Below are positions 22,320 through 31,086 of a stretch of DNA of 64,000 bases, piece by piece. The notes below the pieces were generated by a model that saw nothing but the letters and a program-made list of their open reading frames with translations, was not told the DNA's origin and did not search any database. The stretch lies in NCBI GenBank assembly GCA_947685225.1, contig CANTUV010000008.1, forward strand, positions 43,645,501 to 43,709,500. Direction: 5' to 3'. The stretch's first letter is position 1, and each line of letters begins with the position of its first letter. A program made the translations under genes and the position numbers. This DNA comes from Garcia nutans (Eukaryota; Streptophyta; Magnoliopsida; Malpighiales; Euphorbiaceae).

Positions 22320-22761
22320 ATCTCCCCCATTTTGACTTTGGCAATTCAAATGGAATGATGAAAAAATAATAAGTCTAAAATGCTCCCCCTTGATTTATGC
22401 ATAAGTCATGATTAAGAGCATTGTGATAATCTTGGTGCATTAGGTTATGTATAAACAGTTTAAACAATTCATTGTACTATTTTCTCCCCCATTGTTTCTC
22501 CCCTATTATGTGTACTGAGTTTCATTCCATTATGTTGTTATTTTCTCCCCCATTGTCATAGGCAAAATAAATCAAATGTTTAAACAAATGTGTCTTCCAT
22601 TGGATAAGATATTAAAAGCAACAATCAAAACAACAACAAATAAGGAAAAACAAATAACATTTGAAACAAACATGTTTATTAAGGATAGAGAAAAGTACAA
22701 AGGCAGAAAATAAAGCAATAATCATATGAAAATGCAAACAATAGAGACAAAAAGTTTTAAG
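22320..22761 (-). other. 3' UTR with multiple polypurine tracts
   Basis: On the minus strand several AATGGGGGAGA-like tracts occur: next to the LTR (22321-22334), and at about 22382-22391, 22480-22505 and 22541-22554. Multiple PPTs are a described Sirevirus hallmark. The tract touching the LTR is the presumed plus-strand primer. No gene here. Confidence 0.85.
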
Positions 22762-24159
22762 CTATTCAGAGTCATCATCTACATCTAGTTCTTCTTCAAC
22801 TAAAGGAGCTTTTCCTTTATCTTTAGGAGCAACAGAGGCAGAGCTAGTGCTGATGGACTCTTCTTCTTCAGGAATGCTTTGGGTATGATCACTTATATCC
22901 CAATCTTCAAGGTTGCACTGAGGCAAGTCCAATTTTCCTTGCATGTCATAGAGATCATGGTGCATATGAGATATAAGGTCAATTCTCTTGTTCAAGTGCT
23001 GAAATCTCTTGGAGACACTTTTCTTGAACTTGGAGAATTTCCTGGAAAGAGTTTTGATAGCTTGGAGGATGAGTTGAGTGGAGGATGAAGTAGTTTCTTG
23101 AGCAACTTTTGATGAAGTTGCTTTTGGAGGTAATTCCACAGCAACTTCAACTGAATCTCCTTCTTCCTCAATTGTAAATCTTGGCCTCTTCTTTTGTTTA
23201 TCCATTACTCCTTTCTTGCCAAAGTAGTATACATATGATCCTTCAATTTTCCTAACACATCCAGCATGCTCTAAGTAATCTATTGTGATAGCACTGGAAG
23301 CTAGAGTGAAAGGGTTTCTCAAGGTAGCTAAGTTCAAATCATTCAGAAGGTTTAGGTGCCTAGCTATTTGAGTAACTTGAGAGGATAGGAAGAATGTACC
23401 AGTTCTTGTAACAGCATGATGAAAGAAGGTGTCTATCAAGAACTTGGTGGAGTTTATTTTGATGTTATGGGTGAAAGCATACATAAAGATGAGGTCTCTT
23501 TTGGTGACTTTCTCATTTCCATCTGCTCTTTGGTGGATGGTATAAGTGATAATCCTATGGAGCATCCAGTGGGTGAGAGTTTTGATATGTCTGGCTTTGG
23601 ATTCTTTTTCAAAGGAAGTTTCAATGGAAATTTCTTGCCAGAAATCAGAAAGGGTTCGGTTGGAGAACATTTGGTCATTGTAAGAGATTATACCTTCAGA
23701 AGGGAAGTTCCAAATGCTACCAAAATCTTCTAGAGATAGGGCTTGGTATTGATCAAAGAGCTTAAATCTAACTCCATACCACCCTAGTGCAGAATTTGCA
23801 CTCTTTTCTATTTGAAGAGACATCAGAAATTCTTTGCTAAGACTAGAGTAGCCTACCTCTTCTGGAAAGACAAATTTTCTCCATCCAAGGACATCCAACA
23901 ATCTCTCAATTTCGTCCTTGATGCCCAATGCAGAAAGCATTCCACCAAAAGGTGATTTGGTGCCTTCAACCTTCTTTTTCTTAAGCATAGCATACCTAAT
24001 GTCTTCCTCAGAGGTTTGGTGGTGAGGTTTGTGAATTTTCTCACCTCTTTTGGATTGAGGAGGAGATGGAGGTTCAACAACAGGTTCTCTAATGGTGATT
24101 CCTGGAACTCTCTTGGCTTGACCCTTAATTTTGGAGGTGGTTTTTCTTTTGGGAGCCAT
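22762..24159 (-). CDS. Sirevirus third ORF (ORF3, env-position), 465 aa, function unknown
   Basis: A 465-residue protein encoded downstream of pol on the element strand. Residues 1-20 are strongly basic (MAPKRKTTSK, nuclear-localisation-like). Residues 85-315 look globular (LGWRKFVFPEEVGYSSLS, HRIITYT, GNEKVTKRDL, FLIDTFFHH). Residues 360-415 form a likely coiled coil (SRKFSKFKKSVSKRF), and the C-terminus is acidic (EEELDVDDDSE). I see no signal peptide or membrane segment, so it is not an obvious envelope glycoprotein despite its position. The central part loosely recalls the ATHILA ORF1 or plant-transposon-protein families; I cannot confirm this. A decayed homologue of almost equal length is at 34114-35510. 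The ATG at 24159 matches that homologue's start. An LTR-like promoter lies 130-160 bp upstream. Confidence 0.88.
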   Translation of the reverse strand: MAPKRKTTSKIKGQAKRVPGITIREPVVEPPSPPQSKRGEKIHKPHHQTSEEDIRYAMLKKKKVEGTKSPFGGMLSALGIKDEIERLLDVLGWRKFVFPEEVGYSSLSKEFLMSLQIEKSANSALGWYGVRFKLFDQYQALSLEDFGSIWNFPSEGIISYNDQMFSNRTLSDFWQEISIETSFEKESKARHIKTLTHWMLHRIITYTIHQRADGNEKVTKRDLIFMYAFTHNIKINSTKFLIDTFFHHAVTRTGTFFLSSQVTQIARHLNLLNDLNLATLRNPFTLASSAITIDYLEHAGCVRKIEGSYVYYFGKKGVMDKQKKRPRFTIEEEGDSVEVAVELPPKATSSKVAQETTSSSTQLILQAIKTLSRKFSKFKKSVSKRFQHLNKRIDLISHMHHDLYDMQGKLDLPQCNLEDWDISDHTQSIPEEEESISTSSASVAPKDKGKAPLVEEELDVDDDSE

Positions 24160-24287
24160 TGAAACAGAAAGAACAGAAGAGAGCAGGAAAACAGAGGTTC
24201 AATTGAATGACAGATGATGAGGAGAAGATTTTAGGGTTTCAGAATGTTTTTAGAAGCAAAATATCAAAGAAAATTATTTATTATGCT

Positions 24288-24319
24288 CTTAAATAGATGA
24301 AATAACGAAAATAGCCGTT
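24288..24319 (-). promoter_or_regulatory. Putative ORF3 promoter: AACGGCTA, 16 nt, TATTTAAG
   Basis: On minus, AACGGCTA (24319-24312) is followed after exactly 16 nt by TATTTAAG (24295-24288). Both LTRs of this element have AACGGCTA, 16 nt, TATAAATA. The TATA-like sequence is about 130 bp upstream of the ORF3 ATG, leaving room for a leader of roughly 100 nt. That it is a promoter is inferred. Confidence 0.6.
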
Positions 24320-24396
24320 TATGACTGTTGAAAGTCAAGATTTGCGACCTGTCACACAGCCAACGGTTATAAATTTTCGAGCAGAGTGTACAGGGT

Positions 24397-24617
24397 GCGG
24401 TCGCACATTGAACAAGGTGCGATCGCTAAATGAGGTCTAGCGACCATTTTCAAGATAAGTACGCTCGCGAGAGAAGAAATTGTCTGTAACGGTCGAAACT
24501 ATTCAAATTGGTGCGGCCGCGCACAAAATTTTCTCGACCGCGCACAGAGTCATTAGTTTGAATGAAACTGTCAGACAAGATAGCAATCGCGAAAGGACTC
24601 TGGAGCGACCGCTAAAG
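24397..24617 (-). promoter_or_regulatory. CGGTCG motif island in pol-ORF3 spacer
   Basis: About nine words of the LTR U3 type (GCGGTCGC, GCGATCGC, AGCGACC, ACGGTCG, GCGGCCGC, CGACCGCG, GCGACCGC) lie in 220 bp between the pol stop and the putative ORF3 promoter. This is the same motif family and the same order relative to TATA as in the LTR. Confidence 0.6.
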
Positions 24618-24713
24618 ACTTAAAAATTGAAAGATTCATGGAAAGATAGAAAATATTTCTAGAGTGTTAAGAACCATTAAATTCATGCACATAGAAACTT
24701 CATTGATAGGCAA

Positions 24714-27700
24714 TTAATTCAAAGTATTTCCATCAATCATTCCTAAATTAAGTTTAATAAAATTAAGTCTATCTTCATTCAATGATTTTGTAAAGACATC
24801 CGCAAGTTGATTTTGTGTTTCAATAAATTCTTGAATTATGTTCTGATTTTGCACATTTTCCCTCAAAAAATGATGTCTAATATCTATATGCTTGGATCTA
24901 GAATGTTGTATAGGATTCTTAGATAAATTGATAGCACTAGTGTTGTCACATTTAATGGAAATATTGTTAAAAACTTTACCATAGTCAAGCAATTGTTGTT
25001 TCATCCATAATACTTGTGTGCAACAAAAACAAGCTGCAACATATTCAGCTTCCGTTGTGGATAAAGCAACTGATGCTTGTTTCTTACTATGCCAAGAAAC
25101 TAAACAATTACCAAGAAAGTGACATGCTCCTGTAGTGCTTTTTCTATCTAAGATACTACCTGCATAATCTGCATCTGAAAATCCTATAATATGAAATGAT
25201 GTGTTCTTTGGATACCAAAGTCCTAATTGCATTGTACCACTTAAATATTTCAAGATTCTTTTAGTGGCATTCAAGTGTGATTCTTTAGGACAGGTTTGAA
25301 ATCTAGCACATAGACATACACTGTACATTATATCAGGCCTAGATGTGGTTAAGTAAAGTAGTGATCCGATGATACCTCGATATTTCTTCTCATCTACTGC
25401 TTTACCATTGTCATCTTTACCTAATTTCAAGGATGTGCTCATGGGAGTTTTGCTAGTTTTGCAGCCATCCATTCCAAATTTCTTCATGAGTTCTCTTGTA
25501 TATTTGGATTGGTTGATGAAGATCACATCTTTACATTGCTTGACTTGCAATCCAAGGAAGAACTTGAGTTCACCCATCATGCTCATTTCAAATTCCCTGG
25601 TCATACAAGAAGCAAATTCTTTGCACAAGGCTTCATCAGTAGCTCCAAATATTATGTCATCCACATAAATTTGTACAATCAAAATGTTATGCTTATCCTT
25701 TTTAACAAAGAGAGTTGTGTCTACTTTTCCTTTTGCAAAACCATTTTCAAGCAAATATGCACTAAGTTTATCATACCATGCTCTAGGTGCTTGTTTCAAT
25801 CCATATAAAGCTTTGGTAAGTTTGAAAACATGATCATGAAATTTGTAGTTTTCAAATCCAGGAGGTTGTTCAACATAAACTTCTTCATTTATGAGTCCGT
25901 TTAGAAATGCACTTTTAACATCCATTTGATAAAGCTTAAAATTCATATGACATGCAAAAGCAAGTAATATTCTAATAGCTTCTAATCTGGCTACAGGGGC
26001 AAAGGTTTCATCATAATCAATACCTTCTTCTTGATTATAACCTTTGGCTACCAATCTTGCTTTATTTCTAATAATGTGACCATTTTCATCAAGCTTATTC
26101 CTATAAACCCATTTGCATCCTATTATAGAATGATCTTTAGGTCTAGGAGTAAGTTGCCAAACATTATTTCTTTCAAATTGATTAAGTTCATCTTGCATTG
26201 CAGTTATCCAATTTTCATCATTTAAAGCTTCCTCAACAGTTTTTGGTTCAATTTGAGAAACAAAAGAAAAATTAACATCAACATGATTAATTTTAGATCT
26301 AGTGATTACTCCCTTAGATGTTTCTCCAATGATGAGTTCCTTTGGATGATCTTTCTTGTATTGCCAATCCTTAGGTAGATCTTGAGTCTTTTCTTCAAGT
26401 TGATTGATCTTTGGAGCATCAATAGATTCAAGAGGTTCAAGATTATCTGCAGGGTCATTAAAAGTAATACCTTTCTTTTGATCAAGTTTAGATGATTCAT
26501 CAAATACAACGTGCATTGATTCTTCTATTACTAGAGTTTTCATGTTAAATACTCTATATGCTTTGCTATATGATGGATATCCTAAGAATATGCCTTCATC
26601 TGATTTGGATGAAAATTTTCCAAGATTATCCTTGGTATTCAATATGAAGCATTTGCATCCGAATACTCTAAAATATCCAATTCTGGGTATTCTTCCATTC
26701 CATAGCTCATAAGAAGTTTTATTAGTTAAATGCCTTTTGTAAACACGATTTGCAATGTAGCAAGCTGTATTAACGGCTTCTGCCCAAAAATAAGATGGTA
26801 AATCATATTCATTGAGCATTGTTCTAGCCATTTCAATTAAAGTTCTATTTTTCCTTTCAACTACACCATTTTGCTGTGGAGTTCTAGGAGCAGAAAAATT
26901 ATGTGAAATGCCAAGTTCATTGCAAAAGGTTTCAAAATTTTCATTTTCAAATTCTTTACCATGATCACTTCTAATAGATGTGATCACATATCCTTTTTCA
27001 TTTTGAACTCTTTTTGCAAATGTTTTGAAGCAATTAAAGGCTTCATTCTTTTGAGCTAAGAAATTAACCCATGTGAATCTAGAGTAATCATCAACAAGAA
27101 CAAATGCATATGATTTGCCTCCTAAGCTTGTAACTCTATTTGGTCCAAACAAGTCTAAATGAATGAGCTCTAAAGGTCTAGAGGTACTTATAATACTCTT
27201 TGATTTAAATGAGCTTTTATGTTGCTTACCATGTTGACAAGGTTCACAAATTCTATCTTTATCATATTTTATCTTAGGTAAGCCATCAACTAAGTTCTCA
27301 TTATAAATATATTTCAATTGATCCATACCAGCATGTCCTAGTCTTCTATGCCATAACCATGCATCATTATTAGTGGACATTAAACATGTATGATTTGAAT
27401 GTATGCTGACATTGTAAGTGTTGTTTGTTCTAGTACCTTTAAATATGATAACATCATTTGAGTTTGTGATTTTGCATTCCTTGGAATCAAACTCGACAAA
27501 GTATGCTTTATCACAAAGTTGACTAACACTTAGCAAGTTATGTTTCAAACCATCAACAAGCCATACATCTTCAATTAAATCCTTACCAATAGAACCAATG
27601 GAGCCAACACCAAGAATTTTACCTTTAGCATTGTTTCCAAAAGTTACGTTACCTCCATGTTTGTAGGTAATACTTGTAAAGAGCTTTGCATTTCCAGTCA

Positions 27701-27785
27701 TATGCCTTGAGCATCCACTATCCACAAGCCATGTGCTTTCATTGGTAGTAGATTTTAGGCATACCTGCAAAACAATTGTGATCAT
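24714..27785 (-). CDS. pol: Sirevirus pol (protease, integrase, RT, RNase H), 1023 aa
   Basis: Intact frame with all Ty1/copia domains in order: protease (VDSGCSRHMTG, Asp near residue 22), GAG-pre-integrase (WLWHRRLGHAG; EPCQHGK), integrase core (first Asp near 211 in HLDLFGP, second near 274 in RSDHGKEF, Glu near 310 in NGVVERKNRT), reverse transcriptase (CKWVYRNK near 557, LVAKGYNQ, MDVKSAFLNG, catalytic YVDD at about 707-710), and RNase H (GFSDADYAGS, LSTTEAEYVA). It ends with LADVFTKSLNE and a short tail. The RT sequence style is that of Sirevirus/Maximus. The start ATG overlaps the gag TGA as ATGA, so translation would need reinitiation or frameshifting. No defect is visible. Confidence 0.96.
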   Translation of the reverse strand: MITIVLQVCLKSTTNESTWLVDSGCSRHMTGNAKLFTSITYKHGGNVTFGNNAKGKILGVGSIGSIGKDLIEDVWLVDGLKHNLLSVSQLCDKAYFVEFDSKECKITNSNDVIIFKGTRTNNTYNVSIHSNHTCLMSTNNDAWLWHRRLGHAGMDQLKYIYNENLVDGLPKIKYDKDRICEPCQHGKQHKSSFKSKSIISTSRPLELIHLDLFGPNRVTSLGGKSYAFVLVDDYSRFTWVNFLAQKNEAFNCFKTFAKRVQNEKGYVITSIRSDHGKEFENENFETFCNELGISHNFSAPRTPQQNGVVERKNRTLIEMARTMLNEYDLPSYFWAEAVNTACYIANRVYKRHLTNKTSYELWNGRIPRIGYFRVFGCKCFILNTKDNLGKFSSKSDEGIFLGYPSYSKAYRVFNMKTLVIEESMHVVFDESSKLDQKKGITFNDPADNLEPLESIDAPKINQLEEKTQDLPKDWQYKKDHPKELIIGETSKGVITRSKINHVDVNFSFVSQIEPKTVEEALNDENWITAMQDELNQFERNNVWQLTPRPKDHSIIGCKWVYRNKLDENGHIIRNKARLVAKGYNQEEGIDYDETFAPVARLEAIRILLAFACHMNFKLYQMDVKSAFLNGLINEEVYVEQPPGFENYKFHDHVFKLTKALYGLKQAPRAWYDKLSAYLLENGFAKGKVDTTLFVKKDKHNILIVQIYVDDIIFGATDEALCKEFASCMTREFEMSMMGELKFFLGLQVKQCKDVIFINQSKYTRELMKKFGMDGCKTSKTPMSTSLKLGKDDNGKAVDEKKYRGIIGSLLYLTTSRPDIMYSVCLCARFQTCPKESHLNATKRILKYLSGTMQLGLWYPKNTSFHIIGFSDADYAGSILDRKSTTGACHFLGNCLVSWHSKKQASVALSTTEAEYVAACFCCTQVLWMKQQLLDYGKVFNNISIKCDNTSAINLSKNPIQHSRSKHIDIRHHFLRENVQNQNIIQEFIETQNQLADVFTKSLNEDRLNFIKLNLGMIDGNTLN

Positions 27786-29623
27786 CTTCTTTTAGGTACC
27801 CACTTGAAGTTGGGTCCTTGATGGTTAGTAGAAAAAGTGCCTTCTAACTTGAGATGTGCCTTTCTTATATAACAAGAAAAATTTTTGTGTCCAAATTTCA
27901 TGCAATATGTGCATTGCCATGGTATTCTATTCTTCTGCATTTTTCTTTTTGCATTATACATACAACTACAAGTATGTGATTTCTTTTGTGCAAATTTAGT
28001 GAACAACAATGCATAATTATTTTTGGCTTTATCTCCTAGTGAACCATAACTAGTTCTTTTAGACTTGGTGCAAGCATCTTTGATATGAACATCAGAAATT
28101 TTAGTTGTAGATGCTTTCACAAATGTTGGTTTGCTAGGTGCAATGTTGGTTGAGCCATTGAATCCTAATCCATATTTCAAGGAAGGTGATCTTTGATTAT
28201 TAATTAATGTGTTCAATGCTTCCTTTCCTTTATGAAATCTGGAAATTGATTCTTTTAGTTCTTTTAGTTCATGCTTCAATGTCTCATTCTCTTTAATCAC
28301 TTTTTCTAAGTCATGTGAGTTTTTCTTTAATTCTCCTATTGTGTTCATCAAGTGTTCATTTGAGGTTTTCAATTCTAAGGTAGAATTCTTTAAGCATATA
28401 TAATCTTTTTCTAACTTAGAGTTTTTCTCTTTGTAAAGCATCATTTTAGAATAATATTTTTCTATTTTAAAATTCATGTGCTCAATCAAATCACTATCAT
28501 CTATATCATTTATATCATCATGTGCTACAAGATCAAAGGATTGAGTACTTACCTCATTGGAGTCATCTTCAATAGCCATGAGACATAGATTTGCAATTCC
28601 TTCTTCTTCTTCTTCCTCACTTGAAGAAGAGTCATCCCATGTGGCTTTGAGAGACTTTTTCTTTTCTTTATCCCATTTCCTTTTGTTCTTTAATTTGTAG
28701 CAATCCGATTTGATGTGACCAGTTTTTCCACATTCATAGCACTTTACCTCATTTTTCTTTTCTCTATCTTTGAAGGAGAATTTAGGAGGTGTACCTTTGT
28801 TTGCTTGTAATCTTTTCTTTCTTTTCCATTCATTGATTCTTTTTGAGAACATTGCCATTTCATCTTCATCATCAGTACCTTCATTCCTTGAGCTCTCAGC
28901 TTCTTTGATTGCTTTGAGTGCAATTGGTTTTCTCTTTTCTTTCTCACCTTGATCTTCTTCTTTTTCACTGTGCAGCTCAAAAGTGAGTAATTTACCAACT
29001 AGCTCGTCGGTTCTTAATGTGCTGAGATCATGAGCTTCTTCTATGGATGATACTTTGGATTCAAAGTTCTTTCTAGCTCTTAGGGCTCTCAAGATTTTAC
29101 TGTTTACATCACCTTGATCATATACCTTGCCATACTTCTTTAGTTCATTGACAATAGCAAGCAAGCGATTTGTCATGTCGGTGACGTTTTCATTTGGTTT
29201 CATCTTGAATAGCTCATACTCATGAACATGCATTTGTTTTTTGGTGAATCTTACTTGAGTCGTACCTTCATGGTAGTTTTCAAGTGTTTTCCAAATGCAA
29301 TGTGCACAAGTTAAATGTTGAACTCTTCCACCTTCTTCTCTTGAAATGGAGTTCATCAAGATGGAAGCAGCTCTATTGTTCTTGAATCGATCTCTGATAT
29401 TGCTAGTTGACCATTGAGCTTTGGGAAGAGGAACTAGAATACCGTCAACTTCATGAGTAGGAGATTTCCACTCACTTTCCACGAAATCCCATAGTTCAAT
29501 CCCTTCACTATCTAGAAACAAGTACATTTTGTGTTTCCAGTATGAGTAATCAGTTCCATCAAAATAGGGTCTAAGAATAGAGTTAAGATTTCCATGAGAG
29601 CTTGATGAAGAAGAAGTTGCCAT
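27782..29623 (-). CDS. gag: Sirevirus gag, 613 aa
   Basis: The ATG at 29623-29621 (MATSSSSSSHGNLNS) opens a full-length frame. Residues 20-215 form a copia-type gag region (YSYWKHKMYLFL, TTQVRFTKKQM, VTDMTNRLLAIVNELK). A classical zinc knuckle CYECGKTGHIKSDC lies at about 295-308, an acidic linker and long coiled coil at about 380-470, and a second knuckle-like CTYCMKFGHKNFSC at about 571-584. It ends in FKWVPKRR. Gag packages element RNA in cytoplasmic particles. The stop TGA shares bases with the pol ATG. The outer Sirevirus gag is colinear but broken. Confidence 0.95.
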   Translation of the reverse strand: MATSSSSSSHGNLNSILRPYFDGTDYSYWKHKMYLFLDSEGIELWDFVESEWKSPTHEVDGILVPLPKAQWSTSNIRDRFKNNRAASILMNSISREEGGRVQHLTCAHCIWKTLENYHEGTTQVRFTKKQMHVHEYELFKMKPNENVTDMTNRLLAIVNELKKYGKVYDQGDVNSKILRALRARKNFESKVSSIEEAHDLSTLRTDELVGKLLTFELHSEKEEDQGEKEKRKPIALKAIKEAESSRNEGTDDEDEMAMFSKRINEWKRKKRLQANKGTPPKFSFKDREKKNEVKCYECGKTGHIKSDCYKLKNKRKWDKEKKKSLKATWDDSSSSEEEEEEGIANLCLMAIEDDSNEVSTQSFDLVAHDDINDIDDSDLIEHMNFKIEKYYSKMMLYKEKNSKLEKDYICLKNSTLELKTSNEHLMNTIGELKKNSHDLEKVIKENETLKHELKELKESISRFHKGKEALNTLINNQRSPSLKYGLGFNGSTNIAPSKPTFVKASTTKISDVHIKDACTKSKRTSYGSLGDKAKNNYALLFTKFAQKKSHTCSCMYNAKRKMQKNRIPWQCTYCMKFGHKNFSCYIRKAHLKLEGTFSTNHQGPNFKWVPKRR

Positions 29624-29663
29624 AGTGGATCAGATTTCACAATTAAGTTTAAGAAATCTCAGG

Positions 29664-29675
29664 GCTCTGATACCA
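29664..29675 (-). other. Primer binding site, initiator-Met tRNA type
   Basis: On minus TGGTATCAGAGC starts 2 nt inside the 5' LTR end. Complementary to the initiator tRNA-Met 3' end. Confidence 0.92.
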
Positions 29676-29677
29676 AT

Positions 29678-31086
29678 TGTTGTCCCAAGATGGCAACCAA
29701 GAGGGGGGGGGGGTGAATTGGTTTCCTCACGAAATGATGGCAAATTAAAAAACTCAACAAACACAAATGCGGAATAGAAAGTTGGTTGAGTAATGAAAGA
29801 AAGAAAGAACACACAAAATTTATAGTGGTTCGGATTTACCTCAATCCTACATCCACTTCCTTAACAACTTGTTAAGGTTCCACTATTCTTTGAAGTTTTT
29901 ACAAGCTCACTTCCAACTTTGGTGTTTTCACAAGTTCACACCTAACTTCACAAGTGTTTTTCTAAGGCTCACACTTACAACCCAATCAAGAGTTTTACAA
30001 GGCTCACTCTCACAACCCAAGTGTTTCCCAAGCTTACACTCAAACTTATACAATGGTGTTTTCAATGATCACACCTAACATTCATTACAATTTAATTGTA
30101 AGTTTAAGTAAAAGAAAATTTGTTGCTTGGCTATGAAAATCTGATTTCTTGATTGTTCTTTTCACTTCACTGTTTTGTTTTCTCATAGAGACATTGTATT
30201 TATAGCCAATGTGGTCTTACTAGCCGTTATTGAAGTTTTGAATAAAGTCTTGGCAGAATAGACCTTCTTTACTTAAACTGTCCGAAGCACTTCGCGGTCG
30301 CCCTTCATGCAAGGATGGTCGCGCTCATGCTTCTCGCGGTCGTCCTTTAACAAGGGACGGTCGCTGCTTTTGAAAAAGCTACAACGGTCGAATTTTAGTG
30401 CTCTGCAGCTGGAATCTTGTCCATGCTGTGTTTGTCGGACCGTTTCTTGCCCATGCTTTGTTTGTCGGGACGGTCGCGCCAAGCAGAGGTGCGGTCGCCC
30501 TTTTTGAATCTTCAAGTGGGTTTACAACGGTCATATTACGTGTCATTCTCTGACAGAGCAAAACTGAATGTCCGCCATAATTTGAATCTCGCGGTCGCCC
30601 TATGCAGAATCTCGCGATCGAACTCACAGTTTCGCGTCGAACTTCTGGACGCACCTGTGGACGCGAACACTACTGTCTCTTTGAGCAATTTCTTCTTGAA
30701 TTGTTGGGCGGTCGCGATTCTGAATGGGCGGTCGCTAAATTGATTAGCGAGGTCGAATCATTCACCGTTCTTGTCACCGCGAACCTTACTGTGATTGTAA
30801 TGATTTAAGTTCCTTGAGTAGCGGTCGGGCAAGTATTTTGGACGGCCGCCATTCTTGAGGCGCGGTCGCGACTGAGGTCGAACTTCTGACCGCGAAACCT
30901 ACTGTGATAAGGTTTCATTCTGTAATTGCATGTAGCGGTCGTATTCTGGTCTGGTGCGACCGCTAGAATTGTTCTGTCTTGCTTTACTTAAGGCAGCCTA
31001 ATCCTGCAACAAGATTCTTAAACACAAGTTAAATAGATCATCCATTTGAGTTGTCAAGGATCAAAATAGAGATCTTTTGTCTAACA
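29678..31086 (-). repeat. 5' LTR of inner Sirevirus
   Basis: Nearly identical to 20909-22319. It carries the promoter at 30197-30228 and the CGGTCG island at about 30290-30965, which lies in U3 upstream of TATA. The right flank TATGC is the second copy of the TSD, after which pol of the outer Sirevirus resumes. Confidence 0.95.
30197..30228 (-). promoter_or_regulatory. LTR core promoter: AACGGCTA, 16 nt, TATAAATA
   Basis: On minus, AACGGCTA (30228-30221), 16 nt including ATTGG, then TATAAATA (30204-30197). Transcription would start about 30 nt downstream and run into gag. Confidence 0.75.

Larger units (their letters stand above)
20909..31086 (-). mobile_element. Inner Sirevirus (Ty1/copia), apparently complete and young; TSD TATGC
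   Basis: LTRs at 20909-22319 (1411 bp) and 29678-31086 (1409 bp) differ at fewer than ten positions by eye plus a G-run length change. TATGC is duplicated at 20904-20908 and 31087-31091. PBS, gag, pol, ORF3 and multiple PPTs are all present with open frames. It inserted into pol of the outer Sirevirus in reverse orientation. This is the most likely autonomous element in the window. Confidence 0.96.

Noticed and set aside
27755..27770. Splice-site-like TTTTGCAG followed by GTATGC at the gag-pol junction
   Set aside because: The acceptor is TTTTGTAG in the outer element and no matching partner site is evident; the ATGA overlap explains the junction better.
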